Assembly (NCBI RefSeq): GCF_020215665.1
Contig: NZ_CP084061.1
Coordinates: 3,256,001 to 3,320,000 of the forward strand
Source: Blautia parvula
GTDB lineage: Bacteria; Bacillota; Clostridia; Lachnospirales; Lachnospiraceae
Direction of reading: 5' to 3'
Length of the DNA: 64,000 bases
Positions 15,400 to 23,853 of this stretch are shown here, piece after piece; position 1 is the stretch's first letter, and each line of letters starts with the position of its first letter. The notes beneath the pieces are model-generated. The model worked only from the letters and a program-made list of their open reading frames with translations. It made no database searches and had not been told where the DNA came from. Position numbers and translations under genes: made by a program.

Positions 15400-18300
15400 T
15401 TATGCCAGACCCTTTTCTTCCAGCCAGTCTGCCAGAATATGTTTGCCGGCTTTGATCTTCCTCGCCCTGAGCTGGAATTCTATCAGGGTAAGCCCCGTAA
15501 ATACCACGCACAGGATGATCATAAATACAACCGCGCCCTGGATACTCTCTCCACCCGAGATCGTGCTTCTGAACGCTTCCACAGAATATGTGAACGGCAC
15601 CCACTCATGAAGATAAGGCACAAAAGAACCTGAGATCTCCAGCGGATAAGTCCCCACAGACCCTGCTAACTGAACCACCATAAATACAAGCATCAGGAAG
15701 CTTCCCACTTTGCCGATAAAATTGGTAAAGAAATACATCACTGACATAAATGCCACACTGGCCAGACATGCAAATCCAATGGTCCGCCCCATCTCCATAG
15801 GACTGAACCCGTCAAATACGTGGAGAAGCAGCACCATGGCAACTGCCTGCAAAACAGCAATGGCATAGAGCACAGATGCCTTGCTGAGCCACCAGGAAAA
15901 GCCTGATTTTAATTTTCCCTTATATTTTGTCAGCGGATACATCAGGCTGAATGCAATACATCCCACCCAAAGCCCCACACTCATCATATACGGTGCCATG
16001 GCGTGCCCGTTATTTTCCACGGTCGTTATCATGGTCTCTCTCGTCTCCACCGGACCGGCGAACATTTCCACCGTGTCATCCGTGGTTTTTGTATCCTTCA
16101 CCTGTTCTGCACCGTCCAGCAGGCTGCTGCTGAGTGTATCGGACCCGTCAGCCGCCTGGCTGATGCCGTCTCCCAGCTCTTTACTGCCATCCTTAAGTTT
16201 CCCGGCACCTTCCTGAATCAGTCCGGCCCCCTCGCTTAACCGGGATGCCCCATCCAGAAGTGTGCTGTTGTTGGCGGTAAGCTCGCCGGTCCCGGAAACC
16301 AGGGACCCGGTTCCGTCCTTCAGCCTGGATGCACCGTCATAGAGCTGGCTGCTGCCCTGAAGAAGTGCTTTCGCACCGCTGTCCAGCCGTTTTGCTCCGT
16401 CCGCCAGGGTGCCGGCACCATCATCCAGACTGCCTGCGCCATCATTTAACTGACGGATTCCTGTCTCCAGTTCCGGTACCTTCCCCTGCAGCGTACCGGC
16501 TCCATCCTTCACCTGTACAGCTCCGCTGCCCACACCGGTAATACCGCTCAAAAGACTTTCTGCACCGTCCTGAAGCGGTTTCATAGCCTCTTCCCGGAAC
16601 TGCTGTCCCCCTGCTGCCGCCTGTTCTATGCCGGCTTTCAGAAGCGGGGATTTCTGATCCAGCTCATTTGTTCCTGCCTCCAGCTGCTCCGCTCCTGCCT
16701 TTGTCTGGCTGGCACCTGCGTTAAGAGCCGCGGCCCCGGTCTCCAGCCCGGACATTTTATCCGTCACCAGTTTCACACCGTCCGTATACGCAACAGTTTT
16801 ATCTGCAAGGACCTCACTGCTGTCCCGCAGTTTCCCTACTACATTTACCACCTGTTCCATCATCTGGGCCTCTGTGCCCGAACCCTGACGGCTTTCCACA
16901 GAAGTTACGGTCTGTCCGCTGACGCCTGCAAGACCGTTCTCTGCCGCATCCGCTGCTGCCGATACAGCCTCCCCGGCCCCTCTTAAGGCACTGCCACCCT
17001 CCTTAAGCAGAGAAGCCGCGCCTTCTAAACGTCCGTTTGCCTTATACACTGCACGCTCATTTTCCTGTGCTGCGGCAACCGCCTGACCGGCTGCCTCTAT
17101 AATCTGGCTGATATCACCGGAAGCCACAGCTGCATCAAGCGCCTCAGCCAGGCCGTCTGCAGAAACAGCATTTACACTTGCAATTCCATCCGCAGAAGCT
17201 TCCAGCTCCCCGGCCTTTCCCTGCAGTTCGTCTGCCTGCCCGTGCAGGGGTTCCAAAGCCGCCTCTGCCTCTGTGACATCCACGTCTGTCTGAACGGTTG
17301 TCACTTCCTCAGCACCCTGCGCACTGCCGTTTCCGCCTGCTGTCAGCATGGCATATAACTGTTCCAGCCCCTGATGCAGCGCGGAAACGCCGTCTGCCAA
17401 CTGTGCAGAACTTGCTCCCTCTGCCCCGTTGACAGCTTCCATACCTGCCCTCAGCTGTTCTATTCCTGTCTTCAGATTCCCACTTCCGGCCTCCAGTGCT
17501 CCCGTTCCCTGAACAAGAGCCTCTGCACCCTCATGAATCTGCTTTGCGGAATCCGGCAGCGTCTCCGTGCTCTGCCGAAGCACTTCCAGCCCCTTACACA
17601 GTTCTGCCATTGCCGCGTCTGCATTCGATACCCCCACTTTTAAAGCTGTACCTCCGGCTTCCAGCTGGGCGGCTCCGTCTGCCAGTGCTCCTGTCCCCTG
17701 TGCAAGCTGATCCACCCCGTCCTTCAGTGCCGGCACCTGCCCATCCAGTTGTGAAAGTCCGGTATGCAGCGCTCCTGCACCGCTCTTTAATTCCTCAGCT
17801 CCCGAAACCAGCGTACCGGTGCCATCCGAGAGTTCACTCACTCCCGCTCCTGCAGCCGTCACACCGTCCTTTAGTTCAGCCGCTCCCGAATCCAACTGAT
17901 CGGCTCCGTCCTTTACCGTGCTCACGCCGTCCACATAAATTTTCAGCCCCACGCGCAGCGTATCACTCCCTTCCCGAAACGTAAGGGAGCTGTCCGCCAG
18001 AGTCTCCAGATTATCCGTTATGGTCCTGTTTCCGTCCGATATCTTGCTCACACCGTCCTTCAGGTCCCTGGACCCATCAGCAGCCTCCTGCATCCCGTCC
18101 CCAACCTCAGCGATCTGATCAAACACAGCCTGGGTATACGTCTTCGTCACTTCCTCCGCCACACTGTTTTTCACCTTCTCCATAGCTGTCTCACTCATCT
18201 TGGACGCAATATAATTCGTCCCCGGATTGGTCTGATAGGCAAGTTCCATCTTCTTTGGCTTCTCATCCATCACCGTAGACGCATTCTCGGAAAAATCCTC

Positions 18301-18621
18301 CGGAATCGTGATCACCATATAATAAGTACCATTTCTAAGCCCTCTTTCGGCGGTCTCCGCATCCACAAAATTAAAACAAAGCGATTCCTCCTCCCGGAGC
18401 TTCTCAACCAGTTCCTCCCCCACATTCAGCTCCCTGTCATTATAAGCAACCGCCTTATCTTCATTCACCACCGCCACCGGCAGCTTATCCAGATTCCCAT
18501 AAGGGTCCCACATAGACCCCAAAAACAGTGTAGTATAAATCGTAGGAATCAAAACAATCGCCACAACCACCACCAAAAGCAGTTTATTATGGACCAGTCC
18601 CTTCCATTCCTTTCTCAGCAA
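15400..18621 (-). CDS. YhgE/Pip-family membrane protein with a giant coiled stalk
   Basis: A 1073-residue protein. Residues about 14-35 form one membrane helix (LLLVVVVAIVLIPTIYTTLF), followed by the YhgE/Pip N-terminal domain with PVAVVNEDKA. Residues about 180-880 are a long extracellular repeat region built from G-A-x-x-L-x-x-G units (for example DGAAQLEAG), predicted to form an extended coil. The C-terminus has five to six membrane helices of the ABC-2/YhgE type. Family members include phage infection protein Pip and EsaA-like parts of type VIIb secretion; no ESX gene is present nearby, so the role is unknown. It is divergent from a TetR regulator with a promoter and operator-like palindrome upstream, and it ends at a shared terminator. 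Confidence 0.85.
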   Translation of the reverse strand: MLRKEWKGLVHNKLLLVVVVAIVLIPTIYTTLFLGSMWDPYGNLDKLPVAVVNEDKAVAYNDRELNVGEELVEKLREEESLCFNFVDAETAERGLRNGTYYMVITIPEDFSENASTVMDEKPKKMELAYQTNPGTNYIASKMSETAMEKVKNSVAEEVTKTYTQAVFDQIAEVGDGMQEAADGSRDLKDGVSKISDGNRTITDNLETLADSSLTFREGSDTLRVGLKIYVDGVSTVKDGADQLDSGAAELKDGVTAAGAGVSELSDGTGTLVSGAEELKSGAGALHTGLSQLDGQVPALKDGVDQLAQGTGALADGAAQLEAGGTALKVGVSNADAAMAELCKGLEVLRQSTETLPDSAKQIHEGAEALVQGTGALEAGSGNLKTGIEQLRAGMEAVNGAEGASSAQLADGVSALHQGLEQLYAMLTAGGNGSAQGAEEVTTVQTDVDVTEAEAALEPLHGQADELQGKAGELEASADGIASVNAVSADGLAEALDAAVASGDISQIIEAAGQAVAAAQENERAVYKANGRLEGAASLLKEGGSALRGAGEAVSAAADAAENGLAGVSGQTVTSVESRQGSGTEAQMMEQVVNVVGKLRDSSEVLADKTVAYTDGVKLVTDKMSGLETGAAALNAGASQTKAGAEQLEAGTNELDQKSPLLKAGIEQAAAGGQQFREEAMKPLQDGAESLLSGITGVGSGAVQVKDGAGTLQGKVPELETGIRQLNDGAGSLDDGAGTLADGAKRLDSGAKALLQGSSQLYDGASRLKDGTGSLVSGTGELTANNSTLLDGASRLSEGAGLIQEGAGKLKDGSKELGDGISQAADGSDTLSSSLLDGAEQVKDTKTTDDTVEMFAGPVETRETMITTVENNGHAMAPYMMSVGLWVGCIAFSLMYPLTKYKGKLKSGFSWWLSKASVLYAIAVLQAVAMVLLLHVFDGFSPMEMGRTIGFACLASVAFMSVMYFFTNFIGKVGSFLMLVFMVVQLAGSVGTYPLEISGSFVPYLHEWVPFTYSVEAFRSTISGGESIQGAVVFMIILCVVFTGLTLIEFQLRARKIKAGKHILADWLEEKGLA

Positions 18622-18728
18622 ATCACATTCCCCTTTCTGTCACCATTATTCCCAACACGCCATCCACCAACCCCTTCTACCATTCTATGCCCCACTTTCA
18701 CATTAGCACACTCCAAATCCATTAATAG

Positions 18729-18786
18729 ATACCGTGTTGATTTTCAAAGCAACCTGTATTATACTAAAACCATCCCACCCCCACAA
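18729..18786 (-). promoter_or_regulatory. Promoter and candidate TetR operator of the YhgE/Pip gene
   Basis: On the minus strand TTGTGG (18781-18786), a 17-base spacer and TATAAT (18758-18763). Overlapping and following the -10 is an imperfect palindrome, ATACAGGTTG ... CAACACGGTAT (18729-18759), the size and place expected of a TetR-type operator. Confidence 0.55.
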
Positions 18787-18877
18787 CCATCAATCCCCCC
18801 TCACCCCATCCATTACTAGACACCCCGCCCCAAATATGTCTCATTTTATACTTTTTTAACATTTCCCCACCCCAGTA

Positions 18878-19080
18878 CTCTCAACCACCCGCACTTGATA
18901 ACCAACCGCCCCACACCTTCACTCTCAGCCACCCGCACTTGATAACCAACCGCCCCACACCTTCACTCTCAGCCACCCGCCCTTAATAACCAACCGCCCC
19001 ACACCTTCACTCTCAACCACCCGCACTTAATAACCAACCGCCCCACACCTTCACTCTCAGCCACCCGCACTTGATAACCA
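18878..19080. repeat. 44-bp tandem repeat, about 4.6 copies
   Basis: Copies begin at 18878, 18922, 18966, 19010 and 19054, exactly 44 bases apart, each starting CTCTCA(A/G)CCACCCGC and carrying AACCGCCCCACACC. The copies differ at only a few positions (A/G and C/A changes). The sequence is pyrimidine-rich on the plus strand and has no coding character. There is no spacer sequence, so it is not a CRISPR array. Confidence 0.95.
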
Positions 19081-19289
19081 GGTGAAGTCACAGCGGCAGG
19101 GCCGGGAGGGCGGGGTGTCAGGTGAGGGATGTCTCAGAGGAGCGCCAGGGAGATCCACCTGCCCCAGTTACTTAATGAAGAGGCCATTGCCGATGAATTT
19201 AGTAACTGGGAGCAGGTTAGCTCCCTGGCAGCGGAACGCTTCCCTCACCTGACACCCCGCCCTCCCGGCCCTGCCGCTGTGACTTCACC
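19081..19289. repeat. 209-bp hairpin element with 49-bp perfect inverted repeats
   Basis: The left arm 19081-19129 (GGTGAAGTCACAGCGG...) is the exact reverse complement of 19241-19289. Inside, further arms pair: GCCAGGGAG (19144-19152) with CTCCCTGGC (19221-19229), and ACCTGCCCCAGTTACT (19157-19172) with AGTAACTGGGAGCAGGT (19201-19217), leaving an apical loop of 28 bases. The whole element can fold as one long hairpin with small bulges. It starts right after the 44-bp repeats and ends 34 bases before the TetR gene. No clear target-site duplication flanks it. It could be a non-autonomous mobile hairpin, a structured leader or a cruciform; the function is unknown. Confidence 0.92.
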
Positions 19290-19323
19290 GTCCCCATAAT
19301 CAAAGAAAGGAGCCCCAAAAATC

Positions 19324-19902
19324 ATGCCAAAAAAACCCGACCGCCGCATAAGAAAAACCAAATCCCAACTCCGCGCCGGCCTCTCCAAACTCATGCAGCA
19401 CAAAAGCATCAAAGAAATCACCGTAAAAGAACTGGTAGAAGAAGTCGACATCAACCGTTCCACCTTCTACCTCCACTACACAGACATCTACAACATGCTG
19501 GAAACCATAGAAAACGACCTGCAGGAAGAAATCCTGAAAATCATCCAGGAACACCCTGTCAGCCCCTTCAATGAAGCCAGCTTCCCCTTCATAGAGGACA
19601 TCTTCCTGATCCTCTGGGAAAACAAAGACATCTGCAGCGCCCTTTTAGGCCCCAACGGCGACATGTCCTTTGTCAGCCGCATAGAGAGCATTATCTCCGA
19701 GCACAGTCTGAAGGTCCTGAAAGCCACCTTCCCGGAAAACATGGACAGCCTGAAATACTCCTATTCCTTCTGCCTCACAGGATGCATCGGCCTGATCAAA
19801 ACCTGGCTGGACTCCGACACAGGCGAATCCCCCCAGCACATGGCTGACCTGACCTTCCGCCTGATCATGAACGCCCTGAAAGACATTTACCCCAAACCAT
19901 AA
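19324..19902 (+). CDS. TetR/AcrR-family transcriptional regulator
   Basis: A 192-residue repressor-type protein. The N-terminal HTH (IRKTKSQLRAGLSKLMQ, then ITVKELVEEVDINRSTFYLHY) is classical TetR, and the C-terminal helical domain resembles the DhaS/FAP1-like type common in Firmicutes, where the ligand is usually unknown. The ATG follows AAAGGAGCC. It is divergent from the YhgE/Pip gene across a 700-base interval holding tandem repeats, a large hairpin and an operator-like palindrome, so it probably represses that gene. The 209-bp hairpin lies immediately upstream of its RBS and could affect its own expression if transcribed. Confidence 0.88.
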   Translation: MPKKPDRRIRKTKSQLRAGLSKLMQHKSIKEITVKELVEEVDINRSTFYLHYTDIYNMLETIENDLQEEILKIIQEHPVSPFNEASFPFIEDIFLILWENKDICSALLGPNGDMSFVSRIESIISEHSLKVLKATFPENMDSLKYSYSFCLTGCIGLIKTWLDSDTGESPQHMADLTFRLIMNALKDIYPKP

Positions 19903-19974
19903 CCCGCCGCAGCCTGCCCCAAGCACTTTCAGACTGCACAGGGAAAAACGAACAACTTTTCTGCACAACAAAAA

Positions 19975-20053
19975 ACCGGCCTGCCGTCCTCCATACGAAT
20001 CACCATGCAGTCCAAACTGCATCATACATCCATATAGAATCCGGCAGGCCGGT
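19975..20053. terminator. Compound hairpin / terminator
   Basis: Outer 12-bp arms ACCGGCCTGCCG (19975-19986) and CGGCAGGCCGGT (20042-20053) enclose a second hairpin ATGCAG/CTGCAT. On the minus strand a T run follows the outer stem (complement of the A tract at 19969-19974), so it terminates the DUF975 gene; it also lies downstream of the TetR gene. Confidence 0.75.
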
Positions 20054-20085
20054 CCTGTCAGCTCATTCAAACACAGGAAAAACCA

Positions 20086-20808
20086 TCAGCTCCTGGCAGT
20101 CTTGCCAAACCAGTCCTCCCTGAGTGCCACATAAAGCTCCGCATTGGTGGCATCCACATAGGGCTTCACATAAAAAATCCCAGCTACTCCGCATGTGATT
20201 CCACCAACTATCAGCCACCCGAAAAAAGAAAGGTCCAGAATAAATGCTTCCCACTTCTGCCCATACATCATCTCCTTGCTGATGCGAAGAGCCTCCCTGT
20301 AATCAATATCCGGCTGTTCCGCCAGAATATAGGGAACCATTCGGTAAGCATAACTCATCACAATTCCCGGAATCACAAGCAGCAGCGTCCACAGAGCCAC
20401 AAACAGATTTTTCATGAACATAACCAGCACAGAGTTTCCGTAATACCCGCTCTTAAACCCAAACAACAGCTTAGAAACCGGCGCATTATAATCCCTGTTC
20501 TCCACATAAAATCTGCAGGCCCCCATCAGCAGCATCTGAAACACAAAAATATCAAGTAAGATCACTGCCAGGGAAACAGCTCCCGCACTGTAAGCGCTTC
20601 CTCCCCAGTTAAAAAACGAATGGCTCCAGTCAAATTTCAAATGCAGTCCGGAAAACTCAAGGAACGATCCCGAAGGGCCGTCACTGCTATAGCTGCGCCC
20701 ATATTTTGTCGCCACAAGAGCCGATATCAGGGATACCAATACTGCCGGTCCGTAATTTTTCAGGAAATTTGCCTTACCGTTCATTTTCAGGTCAATTCTG
20801 TTCCACAT
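20086..20808 (-). CDS. DUF975 family integral membrane protein
   Basis: A protein of about 240 residues with five to six membrane segments, matching DUF975 proteins of Firmicutes: an amphipathic N-terminus (NRIDLKMNGKANFLKNYGPA) leading into the first helix, a central LWTLLLVIPGIVMSYAYRMVPYILAE segment and a C-terminal YVDATNAELY stretch. Function unknown. The open frame extends upstream to 20901, but those residues do not look like the family; the ATG at 20808, preceded by GGGGGATG, gives the usual MWxR start, so it is preferred (an ATG at 20823 is also possible). Monocistronic. Confidence 0.78.
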   Translation of the reverse strand: MWNRIDLKMNGKANFLKNYGPAVLVSLISALVATKYGRSYSSDGPSGSFLEFSGLHLKFDWSHSFFNWGGSAYSAGAVSLAVILLDIFVFQMLLMGACRFYVENRDYNAPVSKLLFGFKSGYYGNSVLVMFMKNLFVALWTLLLVIPGIVMSYAYRMVPYILAEQPDIDYREALRISKEMMYGQKWEAFILDLSFFGWLIVGGITCGVAGIFYVKPYVDATNAELYVALREDWFGKTARS

Positions 20809-20955
20809 AACTTCATCCCCCATTCTCCGGAACCAGTGCCTGTCAGAAAATTCATTCCGACCAACTGTGACACACAGCCTCCCGAAACCATTTTCAAACA
20901 CGCTCCGATGAATATATATCCGGATAATTTTTCACTGTTCCATATTACCATACTT

Positions 20956-21903
20956 TCATGGAGAATGATACTTCTTTACCACATTTTCTACCTGAACAAT
21001 ATTGTCAATTCCTTCCGCAGCTCCCAGTTTCTGCACTGCCAGCGCACCGCATGCGTTTGCGTATGCCGCTGCTGTCTGCAGGTCCATTTTCTCTGATAAT
21101 GCGTACACGAAACCTGCCGCAAAACTGTCGCCGGCTCCTGTGGTATCCACACACGGTACACCGGGAACGGCAGGGCTTGTAAAAAACATTTCCCTGTTTT
21201 TCACAAAACATCCCTTATCCCCGCATTTGATCACCACATTGCCCACACCGCAGTCCAGAAATGTATCTGCGATCTCATGCAGTTCTCTTTTCCCGGTAAC
21301 CAGCACTGCCTCCTCATAATTCGGAAAAAGATAATCCACATAGGCCAGCGCCCCGCGGATATCCTCCGCGGTTTCTCCGTTCTTCCTCTTTGTCATGTCC
21401 GCACACACCAGCACGCCCTGTTTTTTCGCCCGCTGAAACAGCCGCTCCATCTCCGCATTTCCAAGCCTCGGAAAGACAAAGATACTGGCAAAACACAGGA
21501 TCTTTACATCCCGGAAAAGTTCTCCCTCCAGATGTTCCCCGGAAAGAACGCGCAGTGTGCCGTGAGGATTTGTCAGGAAACTCCGTTCCCCGTTCTCCTT
21601 CACCAGAACCACATTGATGCCTGTATCCACACCCGGCTCTGTCCTGGCAAGTTCAAGTCCAATCCCATATTTCCGGCAGTGGCCCCTGATGATCTCTGAA
21701 GCCGGGTCGCTGCCCAGCACGGTCAGAAGCCGGACATTCCTCCCCAGTTTTGCCAGAACTGTCGCTTCGTTCAGAGCATCCCCTCCTGTCCTCATGGTGA
21801 TGGCATCTGCCGGGCTTGAACCGGTCTCAAAAACATGTTCGTCGGCCGGCTCTGCCAGCACATCCAATATGGCCGCACCCACAACTAAAATCTTTTCCTT
21901 CAT
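20956..21903 (-). CDS. PfkB/ribokinase-family sugar kinase
   Basis: A 315-residue kinase of the ribokinase family. It starts KEKILVVGAAILDVLAEP, contains the substrate-binding GGDALNEATVLAKLG (PfkB signature 1) and the catalytic/anion-hole signature DTTGAGDSFAAGF near residue 260. It phosphorylates a sugar or nucleoside with ATP; the substrate (fructose, ribose, ketogluconate or a nucleoside) cannot be decided. The ATG at 21903 follows AAAGGAG; a frame extension to 21927 is less likely. It lies 77 bases downstream of an XRE regulator on the same strand, but no transporter is nearby. Confidence 0.86.
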   Translation of the reverse strand: MKEKILVVGAAILDVLAEPADEHVFETGSSPADAITMRTGGDALNEATVLAKLGRNVRLLTVLGSDPASEIIRGHCRKYGIGLELARTEPGVDTGINVVLVKENGERSFLTNPHGTLRVLSGEHLEGELFRDVKILCFASIFVFPRLGNAEMERLFQRAKKQGVLVCADMTKRKNGETAEDIRGALAYVDYLFPNYEEAVLVTGKRELHEIADTFLDCGVGNVVIKCGDKGCFVKNREMFFTSPAVPGVPCVDTTGAGDSFAAGFVYALSEKMDLQTAAAYANACGALAVQKLGAAEGIDNIVQVENVVKKYHSP

Positions 21904-21980
21904 ATCCGTACTCCTTTGCTCTGCCATTTATCAGCAAATGACTGCACAGCCTCCGCCGCACATTCTCCGGCCGGTCATCT

Positions 21981-23063
21981 TCAGGCCGGTCCGCCGTCTT
22001 CCCGGAACTTTTCAATCAATTCCGTAAACTCCTGCCTGTCCCTTACAAACGCAAACTCCTCACTCTTTTCCAGCTCCGTTAATAACCCGGTTCGCATACG
22101 CTTAAATATTTCCGTCTGCTGCCCGCTGTTCTCCTTCTGCTCAGCCAGTTTATAATACAGCCTGCTCTTACTCAGTTCCCATGGCTCGCCCATAGTCTCC
22201 AAAATCTTCCCGAGCAGCTCCAGCGTTCTGTCCGCGTCTTTTTCTGCAACCGCCATCTCGTAATCTGCCATATACTTTCCGTATTGCCACAGATCCAGCA
22301 GTTCCACCACATCTCTGCATTTACCTGCATAATATTCCATGTTCTCCCAGTCACTCTGCTTCTTATAAATTTCCATAAGCGTGATCAGGCAGTTCTGCAC
22401 ATCGCCCGCTGCCTGGAGAAGCTTTTGCTGTGTCATTTTCACTGCCTCCTCAACTTTCCCCTGTTTTCTGTACAGAAGTGTGAGCATTGGCCTTTTATCC
22501 ACCCCAGGCTCCGGCATCTGCGCCAGCAGCTCCTCCGCTCTGCTGTAATCCTCCGCTGTAATATAATCAGACACCAGCATATTCAGAGCACTGCCCCTTA
22601 TCCCCCAGTCAGTCTCGCTGTTCTTTGCCACCCTTTCAAATAATTCCCGGATTTCCTCCTCATACTTTGCCTTATCTTCATCCGGAACCGGAAACATGAG
22701 CAGCGTACCCTTCAGAAAACCGGCCAGATTATAAATCAGACTGTCACTGTTTGGAAACTCCCGGATCTTCTTCATTGCCAGTTCATATCCTTCCTTATAC
22801 CCGCTCTCCTTCAGCACGGAAAAGACCTCATTGCAGAAATGATTTATCTCCTCCCCCGTCAGATCATCCTCAAAGGACAGCAGGGTATTCAAATCCACCT
22901 TCAAAAGCCTTGCCAGCGGCGGAAGCAGCGTGATATCCGGATAGCTCACCCCTTTTTCCCATTTGTTGACAGCCGGCGCCGATATTCCCAGATATTCTGC
23001 CGCCTGTTCCTGGGTCAGCTTCAGTTCTTTTCTTCTTGTTCTGATAATTTCATTGATTTTCAT
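21981..23063 (-). CDS. XRE-family regulator with TPR-like C-terminal region
   Basis: A 360-residue protein. The first 60 residues are a Cro/C1-type HTH (KLTQEQAAEYLGISAPAVNKWEKGVSYPDITLLPPLARLLKVD). The remaining 300 residues are all-helical with repeated A-E-E-L-L and Y-x-x-x-x-x-W patterns, like TPR-type sensing domains of related Firmicute regulators. Target and ligand are unknown. The ATG at 23063 has GGAGG eight bases upstream, better than the alternative at 23078. Its promoter region has a -10 inside an inverted repeat (23113-23135) and a 14-bp GC palindrome in the leader, both possible autoregulatory sites. Confidence 0.82.
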   Translation of the reverse strand: MKINEIIRTRRKELKLTQEQAAEYLGISAPAVNKWEKGVSYPDITLLPPLARLLKVDLNTLLSFEDDLTGEEINHFCNEVFSVLKESGYKEGYELAMKKIREFPNSDSLIYNLAGFLKGTLLMFPVPDEDKAKYEEEIRELFERVAKNSETDWGIRGSALNMLVSDYITAEDYSRAEELLAQMPEPGVDKRPMLTLLYRKQGKVEEAVKMTQQKLLQAAGDVQNCLITLMEIYKKQSDWENMEYYAGKCRDVVELLDLWQYGKYMADYEMAVAEKDADRTLELLGKILETMGEPWELSKSRLYYKLAEQKENSGQQTEIFKRMRTGLLTELEKSEEFAFVRDRQEFTELIEKFREDGGPA

Positions 23064-23091
23064 AACATTGTCCTCCATCCTACAGAGGGAC

Positions 23092-23135
23092 AGCCGGCGC
23101 CGGCTTTCGTTCTCTGTTATAGCTATTATAACAGA
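23092..23135 (-). promoter_or_regulatory. Candidate operators of the XRE-family gene
   Basis: TCTGTTATA/TATAACAGA (23113-23135, five-base loop) contains a minus-strand TATAAT (23125-23130). Just downstream in the leader is a perfect palindrome AGCCGGCGCCGGCT (23092-23105). No good -35 is visible. Confidence 0.5.
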
Positions 23136-23258
23136 TGTACCTTTTGGGCACTATTGATTCCTTTTTAATTTTCATTCAAATATTTTAACCACCGGTTATG
23201 CCCAATGGATCCAATCCGTAAACTATAGTCACACACGACCGGAGTCATAATTTTACCA

Positions 23259-23308
23259 TTGTTGAAACCATCGTACCGTGCTATAATCTAAGTTGCAGGA
23301 TACCTGCA
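23259..23308 (+). promoter_or_regulatory. Ferritin promoter with extended -10
   Basis: TTGTTG (23259-23264), a 17-base spacer, then an extended -10 TGCTATAAT (hexamer at 23282-23287). Right after the predicted start is TGCAGG-ATA-CCTGCA (23294-23308), a possible operator or leader hairpin. Confidence 0.6.
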
Positions 23309-23339
23309 TAAAATAGTCCAATTTAAGGAGGTTTTTACA

Positions 23340-23852
23340 ATGTTAGACAAAAATGTATCTGAACTGCTGAACACGCAGATCAACAAAGAATTCTACTCCG
23401 CCTATTTATATCTGGATTTTGCCAATTACTATAAAGACCAGGGACTCGACGGTTTTGCCAACTGGTACAACGTTCAGGCCCAGGAGGAGCGCGACCACGC
23501 CATGCTCTTCATCCAGTATCTGCAGAATAACAGTGAAAAGATATCACTGGAATCCATAGACAAGCCGGACAAGGTATTCGATGCCTTTGACCAGCCCCTG
23601 CATGCCAGCCTGGAACATGAGCGGTATGTAACCAGCCTGATCCACAATATCTACGACGCTGCGTACACGGTAAAAGATTTCCGCACCATGCAGTTTCTTG
23701 ACTGGTTTGTAAAAGAACAGGGCGAGGAGGAAAAAAATGCGGAGGACCTGATCCGTAAGTTCGAGCTTTTCGGACATGACTCCAAGAGCCTCTATATGCT
23801 GGATTCCGAACTGGCAGCCAGAGTATACACTGCCCCTTCCCTGGTGCTTTGA
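23340..23852 (+). CDS. ftnA: Ferritin
   Basis: A 170-residue non-heme ferritin storing iron as a mineral in a 24-subunit shell. Ferroxidase-centre residues are in place: Glu17 in NKEFYSAYLYL, the Glu and His of AQEERDHA (about residues 49-53), Glu94 region (SLEHERY) and the QGEEEKN helix (Gln127). The length is normal for the FtnA type. The ATG follows AAGGAGG. A small Bfd-like protein starts two bases after its stop codon with no Shine-Dalgarno of its own, which suggests translational coupling and a shared role in iron release. Control is likely by iron or peroxide, but no certain Fur/PerR box was found. Confidence 0.94.
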   Translation: MLDKNVSELLNTQINKEFYSAYLYLDFANYYKDQGLDGFANWYNVQAQEERDHAMLFIQYLQNNSEKISLESIDKPDKVFDAFDQPLHASLEHERYVTSLIHNIYDAAYTVKDFRTMQFLDWFVKEQGEEEKNAEDLIRKFELFGHDSKSLYMLDSELAARVYTAPSLVL

Positions 23853-23853
23853 T

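Noticed and set aside
18878-19080. Possible CRISPR array in the regularly spaced repeats
   Set aside because: The 44-base units are contiguous with no unique spacers, and no cas gene is present.
19081-19289. Insertion sequence or complete transposon
   Set aside because: Only about 110 bases lie between the arms, with no transposase and no clear target duplication; at most a non-autonomous element.
23776-23853. Longer N-terminus for the Bfd-like protein
   Set aside because: It would lie entirely inside the ferritin gene, and the extra residues do not resemble the family.
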